Part shown: in pieces, positions 57,341-64,000 of the stretch | Position numbering within the stretch: the first letter of the stretch is position 1 | Layout: the number at the start of each line of letters is the position of its first letter | The notes under the pieces: generated by a model | Seen by the model: only the letters and a program-made list of their open reading frames with translations | Database searches by the model: none | Told to the model about the DNA's origin: nothing | NCBI GenBank assembly: GCA_946122785.1 | Contig: CAMGYJ010000003.1 | Location: 25,933,811-25,997,810 of the forward strand | From: Linum tenue | Lineage: Eukaryota > Streptophyta > Magnoliopsida > Malpighiales > Linaceae | Direction of reading: 5' to 3' | Length of the DNA stretch: 64,000 bases | Position numbers and translations under genes: made by a program

Positions 57341-57444
57341 CAAACTTGCGATTAGTCTCGAAAATCCATAAAAAGGAGAATCAAGATGGACTTTAAAAAA
57401 ACAAAGCAAAAAAAAAAATACAAACTAGAGAAAATATTAAACAT

Positions 57445-57650
57445 AGGGGTCGTTTGTTTTCGGTGATTGTTTGGTTGAGATAGTTACAATACATGCATTG
57501 TCCACAATGCATTGTTTTTTTGAATTTTCTTCATAAACAAAACATGCATTGTTTTGTTGATGTGATGGAAACTATCACTCAAAATGATTGATAGTAATAT
57601 CTCTACTAAAACTTGAGATTGTTGAGATAGTTTTTGGGAGATTGTTGGGT
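57445..57650 (+). repeat. MITE-like repeat, copy 2
   Basis: Related to 43630-43850 in opposite orientation (GATTGTTTGGTTGAGATAGTT, AACTATCACTCAAAATGATTG, GATTGTTGAGATAGTT). Starts near GGGGTCGTTTG. Ends are not firmly defined. Confidence 0.6.
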
Positions 57651-57763
57651 TTCTTTTTTGTTACAATTATACCACTAGTTATACTTATATATATGCGTTC
57701 TAATAAAAAAGCAAGGGCAAAAGTGATCTTTCCCATAAAAAGTTTATTGAATACTAAAAGAAT

Positions 57764-58005
57764 GGCTAAATTGCAAGTTTGGTCACTTGAATTACTAGTA
57801 AATTTCACGTTAGCCACTAGAATTACTTTATTTCATCCTTATTCACTTAAATTAGGTTAATAGTTCAAGTTTGGTCACGGGCCGTTAGTCTCCGTTAACT
57901 TTTGCTGATGTGACGGTCAACTCTTATAGTTGACCGTTAAATGAGTGACGTGGCAATTAAAAAATAATAAAATAATAAAATATAATTTTTAATAATTTCC
58001 ACCTC
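57764..58005 (+). repeat. Left long terminal inverted repeat of the 57.8-kb MULE
   Basis: Pairs with 59130-59373. Shared phrases include CACTTGAATTAC, GTTAGCCACTAGAATTAC, GTCTCCGTTAACTTTTGCTG and AAATGAGTGACGTGGCAATT. Confidence 0.9.
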
Positions 58006-58094
58006 ATTATTACGATAAATTAAAAAATAATTAAAACAAAAAAAATTCACAATAATTAAAAAATAAGTTAGATCTAAGCAAATTTCTATCCACT

Positions 58095-58345
58095 CCACCA
58101 CTACTCCCTCCGACAAACCACCATCCACCGACACCAGATCCGCCGCCGCGCGGCGGCGACAAGGATCCAGGCAGCGTACCAAGCTGGTGCGGTCCGCGCG
58201 CTCTACCGCACGATCTCGGCCGTGGAGGCCGAGGCAGGGGAGATCGAGCGTCGTATCCGACGGCAGGAGACGGTGGACCGGTGAGGAGGGAGAAGGCGAG
58301 GGTGAATGAGGAGCTGATGCGACTGCTGCTGAGGCAATGGAGGTC
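58095..58345 (+). pseudogene. Captured BAG-domain chaperone regulator fragment (BAG5-like)
   Basis: The plus frame reads AATRIQAAYQAGAVRALYRT, then ISAVEAEAGEIERRIRRQ and ETVD, then a TGA. In a shifted frame ARVNEELMRLLLRQWRS follows. This is an IQ-type calmodulin-binding motif running into the start of a BAG domain, as in plant BAG family co-chaperones that bind Hsp70. The family's conserved domain end (LDSVxGxDPxVRExRR region) is missing. One stop and one frame change break it. Strong GC bias compared with its A/T-rich surroundings fits captured coding DNA. Confidence 0.82.
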
Positions 58346-58388
58346 TAATATAGAAACAATCCAAATTTCATTCCCAAATACCTAGATA

Positions 58389-58990
58389 TTGGATCTTCTT
58401 TTCTTATTTCATTCCCAGCCCCAAAACTCAGATTTCATTCAATCCCATTTCCAATTCGACTACTTGCCACACACTTTAGAAGCCACCAGCAATGCGAGAT
58501 TCAGGAAGCTACTCTTGCACTCCTTCTTCGTCTTCTTGTTCACGTCCCCTCTTTTCCACTCTGCCGCTTCCTTAGACAACGATGACGATGAGCAACCACA
58601 ACTGCCCAAGAAAAAGAGCAGCAACAGCAGCCTATCATCGTCACAAGCAACACCAAGCACCAAGCTTTCCAAATCTACCATATCCTCTGCTAACAAGAAC
58701 CAAACCATGAAACTCACCAAGAAGACTACTACCAACTCTGCTACAATTGGAGATGCTCTGTCTACTTCTTCTTCCAGCAGTAAGAAGAACCAGATCAAAC
58801 TTGTTACCTCCAAATCCTCCAATTCTATTAAATCAACATCACCCACCAAGTCCAGGGCCAGCAGTAGTGATTCTCTACTTACCACGAAGAGAAGCCACCA
58901 ATTCCACAGTTGATACTCCTCAGCTCATCAAGAAGAAAGACAAGAAGTAGCTCAATTCCACTTTCACTTCCACACCCACCAAAACCAAAA
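58389..58990 (+). pseudogene. Captured Ser/Thr/Lys-rich protein gene fragment
   Basis: An open frame (58389-58913, 174 residues) has a hydrophobic, signal-like stretch at about residues 39-58 (KLLLHSFFVFLFTSPLF). A low-complexity Ser/Thr/Lys/Asn-rich tail follows (KKKSSNSSLSSSQATPSTK and similar). A frame change near 58890 continues into NSTVDTPQLIKKKDKK and TKTKTLKVSEE. I do not recognise a named family. The sudden shift in composition after the BAG piece indicates a second, independent gene source. Confidence 0.6.
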
Positions 58991-59129
58991 CCCTTAAAGT
59001 TTCAGAAGAACGGCGGCAATCTTGAGGCGACGGATGGCGGCGACGGTGGTCACGTGCACGTGCATATGCATGCCACTCACGGCGTTGTTTATGACATTTT
59101 TTTGTTTTAATCATTTTTAATTTATTGTA

Positions 59130-59373
59130 ATAATGAGTGGAAATTATTAAAAATTAAATATTATTTTATTAATTTTTAAATTGCCACGTCACTCATTTAA
59201 CAGTCAACTATAAGAGTTGACCGCCACATCAGCAAAAGTTAACGGAGACTAACGGCTAGTGACCAAACTTGAACTGTTAACCTAATTTAAGTGACTAAGG
59301 ATGAAATAAAGTAATTCTAGTGGCTAACGTGAAATTTACAAGTAATTCAAGTGACCAAACTTGCAATTTAGCC
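59130..59373 (-). repeat. Right long terminal inverted repeat of the 57.8-kb MULE
   Basis: Mirror of the left end, finishing CTTGCAATTTAGCC directly before CTAAAAGAA. Confidence 0.9.
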
Positions 59374-59382
59374 CTAAAAGAA

Positions 59383-60138
59383 GGGGATTGCTATTCGTCG
59401 CCCTAAAAATTCTTATTCGTCGCCCTAATTATGTTAAATTTACTATAATACCCATCGCCCTTATTTCACTTTCTCGTCCTAACTTTAAATATTCTACTAT
59501 TCTTGTTCCTATATGAAACCCAAGTCGGAGTTCAAGAGATCGATAACCCATTTCTGTCCCACTTCTTTCTTCCCCTCTGCCTTGGTTTCTAATTCTATAT
59601 TGTATGTGAGAAGGTCATGAGCAGGGGAGACTGGTTGGAATCCCTCACTTTCTGCGCAACCAAACTAAACAGAACAGTAAAAGAAACAAATTTAAAATGT
59701 AAAGGAAAAGGAGCGAGCACAATCAACAAAGAGAACACGTTAACAACTTGGAAAGCAAAATAAGACAGTAGGGAGATAAAAGGGATTGAAAGAAGAAGGC
59801 ACGTACCAGGAACAGGAAGAGAAAGAGAACGAAGAGTAGCTAGGTTGTGGATTAGAGCTGAAACAGAGTCTCTCCAATATGGAAGGATTATTGGGATATA
59901 ATAATTTGGACTCATGAATTTTTTATTCAGTCTGCTTAGATTTTCATTTTACTTCATTTCTTTTACAGATTTATCGCTTTAGAAAAGGAGAGTGTGCAGT
60001 GAACAGCGGCGGCGGCCGGAAATTTGCTCATGGGAAGTTAGGGGTTGAGGATTGAAATTGAAAATAGGGGTATAAACGTCAATGTAATATGGTTTAGGGC
60101 GAAAAAATTTAAATTTTAGGGCGACGAATAGCGATTCA
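59383..60138. mobile_element. Second inverted-repeat element abutting the MULE
   Basis: Ends carry inverted words: GGATTGCTATTCGTCGCCCTAA on the left (about 59385) and the reverse, TTAGGGCGACGAATAGCGATTC, on the right (to about 60137). The left flank is the CTAAAAGAA shared with the previous element and the right flank is GTAAAAGAA (60139-60147), so 8 of 9 bases agree. The interior is non-autonomous. On the minus strand it has an exon-like stretch (WRDSVSALIHNLATLRSLSL) ending in a GTACGTG donor-like site near 59807, source unknown. Confidence 0.75.
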
Positions 60139-60147
60139 GTAAAAGAA

Positions 60148-61050
60148 TTATCTTCAAAACCAAATAATGCAAAGTACATAACATCATTTTGCTCAATCAC
60201 CCTTCTCCCTTATTAAAGTTCATCTCTCCCTAATTAAAGTTCATCTCTGGGTCAACTACATGAATTATAGATGACAAGCTTTTTAATTTTGGGTCAAAAT
60301 TCAAACTATCAATTTTTAAAATATCATGTTCTCGCTCACACACAAAGCGAGAGCGAGCTTATATTAGTATTAACAGAAAGCAGAATAAGTAGAGTGGATT
60401 GCTCTGGCTCTTCGCTGGAAACAGAGATGCAGGACTGGATATACCTCATTAACCCAACATCCTTCTTGCAACTCTAATCCCTCTCATTTGACTAACTGGT
60501 AAGTTTCCATGAAAATACTACAGCATCGATTCAGCTGCGTCGAGCGCGATCCAACAATGCATTACATCCAATATATATATAAAAAAAAAAAAACCCTAAT
60601 GCAGAAGTGAAAAAAGTCTAAGGCGTGCAATTTTATAATGCATTGTCGTCTGCACTGAAGTAAAGCTGTATGGAACAGGGTAACTAAAGCTAAAAGCTCA
60701 GGCACGGAAAATGTACAGCACATTTATGTGTCGTATAGGAATGACGTTTTAACAGTGTACATCCCTTGTTTGTTTGAGAAACATAAAATAAAACTGTACC
60801 TAGACATCTATGTTGTTGGCTCCAATAATCACCAACCACAGAATAAGCTTTTAGATATGAAGCAGAGGAACAGTATGCATAATTGCTCGCCGTGGAATTA
60901 GCTATTACGCCGTGCCTGCAATTCAACTGTCTCCAGGTGGAAAACAAGTTGCCATAAGCATGCAAATCAAAGGCAATGTAAGTGTATGTTATCACCACCA
61001 AATCCAAGATAGTCTGTCTAACAACTCTACCTGAATCCTCCCTCGGCCTC
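60148..61050. other. 3' flank of the NDA gene, nothing else recognised
   Basis: Contains the presumed 3' untranslated region of the alternative NADH dehydrogenase (minus strand, just below 61051). A/T-rich unremarkable sequence lies to the left, with an A-run near 60580. No other gene. Confidence 0.5.
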
Positions 61051-63530
61051 TCATATTCTGCTGATATCGCGACCAAACACCATGGTAGTAAGCCAGTTAA
61101 CAGCAACGTAAAACCGGTTCCTCCAGCTTATCACCCGTGTAAGATATGCTGACCGCCATATGAACCAGCTCAAGAAACCAGCCAGGGATATCCCTTTACC
61201 TTCCTGTTCGAAAGCAAACGGAAAATGAGTGCCCCCATCAGGTGACATGGGTTTGTGCTGTGTGTTAAAAGCTCTACAAGTGAAGAAAAGAAAAGAGAGA
61301 GAGCAGAAGGGTCCTGACTTTGCTCTGTCTAAGATCCACAAGAGCCTTGTACCGCCCAAGTGTAGCCATGCTTCCCAGATGCTTGTACACAAATGGATCC
61401 CCAAGGTCTACTTCCGCTCCACTGTTTGCACGCCCTCCTCCCGCTTTGCCAATTCTATTCAGTAGGCCCGCAAGATATTTTCCCTGCCGCTCTGCAACCT
61501 GCTCTATCCAAAAAATCACCAGCTGAGAATGTGGCAGCCAAAACTGAAGAGCCAGTGCAAAAAACTCGAGATTAGATGCTATGGTTTGTTTAGCGCTCAC
61601 CTGGGCTAAAGCGGGCAGGACTGGTTTACCAGTGCTTTCGACAAACCCACTGCAGTCACCAATTGCATACACATCCGGCACATTGGCTACCCGCAGCCAC
61701 TCATCAATCCCGATTCTATAAGCAAAGGGGAGGTAGTCGAACAATTTATCAAGAGCTTACGTACTTCAAATCCGGATGCAGTTTCCACTATCCATTATAC
61801 TTAAGTTGAAAACTTTAGATTACCTAAAAGACACTATCTGAAGAAGCAACTAGAAACTTGAGATAGCCAGAGAACCTGTGCATAAGTCACGGAGAATAAG
61901 AAAGAGCACAAAACTTACCTTCCACCAGGAGCTTTAGGCAGGTCAAGAGATTTGACAAGAGATGAAGGGCCAACGCCTGTAGACCAAACCAGTAAACCGT
62001 ATGGAACCTCCGTCCCATTGTCAAGAACTATCTTGTCAGGTTCAACATCCTTGACTATCCCACGAACAAGATGAACCCCTGACTGAGAATCAATAGGAAT
62101 GACAAAAGAAACAATTGATTTATCCAACAACAACCAAACACCAATTATCTCAACCATTAAAGGGATATAACAACTTGTATTTTCATCATTCAAGCAAGCC
62201 TGAACTCACCTTAGTCAACTGTCTGGTAGCATACCGCCGCAGACGATCATCAAAGGAAGACAAAATCTCATTCGCCTGATGACAGCAGAAAACACACTTC
62301 AATATTCCTTCACCAATCTATTCTAGCATGAGATTCCAAAACTAAAAGGTCGTTTCTTTTTGTCCTAGAAGTTACATCCCCACTTTCCTTTTCTATTCCT
62401 CTATCAGAAAGATAATCTAATAGCCATTTCATTGAAATAGCAACTCGTAAAGCAAAAGGGGACCTCAATCAAAGTAACACGAATGTAATCCTTGACGTGG
62501 GCGTGCCTTTGGCGAACATCCCTCATGATGAAATCACTAAGCTCTCCACTGAATTCAACTCCCGTCGGGCCGCCCCCAACAACAACACAATGCAGCAACC
62601 TGCTCTTCTCTTGCTCTGTAGTGCCTGTAGAACAATCCGAGACAACAAGTTTCAATCACCACCACCACCACCACCATCCAGCAGAAATTACACTTCAAGG
62701 TTTCAATTTCCTACCTGGGACATCAGACAGCATCAAATTCAGGAGCAGCCTCCTCCTTATCTCCTGGGCATGATGAACTTCTCTGAGGAAAATCGCATGT
62801 TCTTTCACACCATGGATGCCAAACGTCAAGGCCTCAGCTCCCAAGGCAATTACCAATTTGTCATACGAAATGTTGAACTTCCACGGGTCCGGCGTGTTGG
62901 GTCCATCAGTCACAGTTTCACAAATCACCTTTCAATGCAAAAACCCGAACTCCTCTCAGGCCTCAGCATCCAACTTCAAATTGAGCAAAACAGTATGAAA
63001 AAAAGAAATAGCAGGCGTACCCGGTGGTTCTTAGCGTCGATCCCCTTGCAATTGGAGAGAAAGAAATAGGATCCGGGTTCCCTCGAAATTGCGGGTTGGA
63101 TCCGACCCACGGGCTCGGCAACCGACCTGAACTCCAGGGTCCCGACGCAAGTGGAGGCCAGGAGAGGCGTGAAAACCATGTGATTCCTCGGCGAGACGCA
63201 CACGACGTCGTAGATGCTGGTATCGATTCCCTTCATCAGCCGGCAGCCGGCCCATCCGGATCCGAGCACCACCACCCTCGGCTTCTCGCCGCCTTCGGTG
63301 GGCCCCAGGTCTCCGCAGTGGGTCGGAGACTGCGACAGATGCGGCGGAGGACGATCCTCGACGGCAGGGGAGGCGGCGGTGCCTGTGCTGAAGTTTCGAA
63401 GCGAGGTCAGCAGCAGAGACGCGGAGGCTACTGGGGCGGTGGGTACGGTTCTGAGTGGCGAAGGTAGAAGCGGAGGCGGCCAAGATTTGGCTGTGGCGGA
63501 CATTCGGGTCAGGGTCCGAAACCAGGCCAT
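61051..63530 (-). CDS. NDA: Internal alternative NAD(P)H dehydrogenase (NDA type), 8 coding exons
   Basis: A rotenone-insensitive type II dehydrogenase that passes electrons from matrix NAD(P)H to ubiquinone without pumping protons. Exons: 63021-63530, 62715-62928, 62464-62624, 62210-62275, 61919-62082, 61601-61715, 61319-61498 and 61051-61203. They total 1563 bp, 520 residues, all phases consistent. The N-terminal approximately 60 residues are Arg/Ser/Ala-rich without acids, a mitochondrial presequence. FAD-binding GSGWAG (after VVVL) and NADH-binding GGGPTG (in [16 protein letters not shown]) are present, as are the IGDCSG flavin motif and VYKHLGSMA. There is no EF-hand insertion, which separates it from NDB. 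The C-terminus SRI matches the peroxisomal PTS1-like end reported for NDA proteins, suggesting dual targeting. The ATG at 63530 gives the full presequence. Confidence 0.95.
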
Positions 63531-63799
63531 GATTGATCTGGAAAAAAGGTGTCAAGTTAGGGAATCGGGATTCTGGGATTTTGGACGTAGACGATGAATG
63601 GAGAAATTTTCATTAGCCAAGAGTCCAACGGCGGGTGGAACAGCAACATTGAAGGGACTGAGCTGGATTTGGACGATCGGGGAGGTGAGTCAGCAGCCAG
63701 GCAGGACTGTTTGATTTCGGTGCGAAAAGGAAACGTGGAAGATTCTTGGGAGGTCTGGCTCCACATTGGGACCCACTCTATCCGGCCGCCGAACTGGCT

Positions 63800-64000
63800 C
63801 TGTAGTGTTCCATAATTAGGGGAAAAAATCTAAAAGTACCGCTGTTTTAAAAAAAAATTCCAAAAATACCACCCAACCCCAAAAATTTTCAAAAATACCA
63901 TCCTTTTCAAAAACCGCCACCCCAACCAGCGGTTTGGTCGAAAACCGCTTGTCGGCGGCGCGGTTTTTATGCAAACCGCGGGCCTAGGCGGCGGTTATAA
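63800..64000. other. Repeat-like end, cut by the window edge
   Basis: TTCCAAAAATACCACCC and TTCAAAAATACCATCC alternate with GC-rich AACCGC/GCGGTT words (AACCGCCACC, GCGGTTTGGTC, AAAACCGC, CGGCGCGGTTT). This layout, with an A-rich edge and complementary GC words, resembles the start of a Mutator-like or other inverted-repeat element. It lies about 270 bp upstream of the NDA start codon. The other end is outside the window. Confidence 0.4.

Larger units (their letters stand above)
57763..59373. mobile_element. Pack-MULE with about 240-bp inverted ends and 9-bp TSD
   Basis: Ends (GGCTAAATTGCAAGTTTGG and its reverse) pair over about 240 bp with few differences (57764-58005 against 59130-59373). 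CTAAAAGAA stands at 57754-57762 and 59374-59382. Long inverted ends and a 9-bp duplication define a Mutator-like element. There is no transposase. The 1.1-kb interior carries plus-strand fragments of a BAG-domain gene and of a Ser/Thr/Lys-rich protein gene, so it is a Pack-MULE. Confidence 0.9.

Noticed and set aside
63024..63597. Open frames antisense to the first exon of the NDA gene
   Set aside because: Same cause: GC-rich presequence coding. No recognisable protein features.
1..64000. CRISPR arrays, operons, ribosome binding sites or other prokaryotic features
   Set aside because: None seen. Introns, plant gene families and retrotransposons show nuclear plant DNA.

Overview
This is a stretch of eukaryotic plant nuclear DNA. 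Four real host genes sit among decayed and nested transposable elements. The host genes use spliceosomal introns, TATA-type promoters and plant-specific families. The N-terminus of the omega-3 desaturase (it opens MSPPNSM) looks, from memory, most like flax-type FAD3. I therefore guess a eudicot of the Malpighiales, possibly a Linum relative; that placement is inference only.

Host genes: (1) PDX1, pyridoxal 5'-phosphate synthase, intronless, 5305-6237 (+). (2) FAD3, an ER omega-3 fatty acid desaturase with 7 coding exons, 19221-21282 (-). (3) A U-box/ARM-repeat E3 ubiquitin ligase of the PUB42/43/44 class, 5 coding exons, 48407-52138 (-). (4) An internal alternative NAD(P)H dehydrogenase (NDA type), 8 coding exons, 61051-63530 (-). 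All four reconstruct with continuous phase and full length by hand, so they look functional. They are not a pathway cluster.

Region by region: 1-5.1 kb is a decayed LINE ending about 200 bp before the PDX1 start. 7.6-8.4 kb is a dead hAT transposase. 9-12.7 kb is an LTR-like stretch holding a tandem-dimer element with a 10-bp target-site duplication (TSD). 12.9-17.9 kb is a Copia element whose LTRs are similar although its pol is ruined. FAD3 follows. 22.7-24.4 kb is a 5'-truncated LINE with TSD, and 24.55-26.24 kb a deleted Copia with TSD AGAGT. 27.35-36.99 kb is the most striking locus. It is a Mutator-like element with about 80-bp inverted ends and a 9-bp TSD (TTGAATATA), carrying pieces of a GH31 alpha-glucosidase gene with introns (a Pack-MULE). 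An 8.2-kb Copia/SIRE-like element with its own TSD (ATGTC) and an extra open frame downstream of pol is inserted inside it. 38.2-43.2 kb has a Harbinger-like MITE, a non-coding LTR element bracketed by a 180-bp direct duplication, and hAT-like repeats. 43.9-47.8 kb has a captured WAK-type receptor fragment and a LINE lacking its endonuclease, with a 702-bp hAT element nested in it. A Helitron-type 3' end is at 48.16 kb. After the U-box gene come LINE debris and degenerate tandem repeats. 57.76-60.14 kb holds two inverted-repeat elements lying end to end at one shared target, the first carrying BAG-domain and Ser/Lys-rich gene fragments.

Overall, gene-fragment capture by Mutator-like elements and nested insertion dominate the window. 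No tRNA, rRNA, CRISPR or prokaryotic feature was seen. All boundaries were read by eye and may be off by a base or two.
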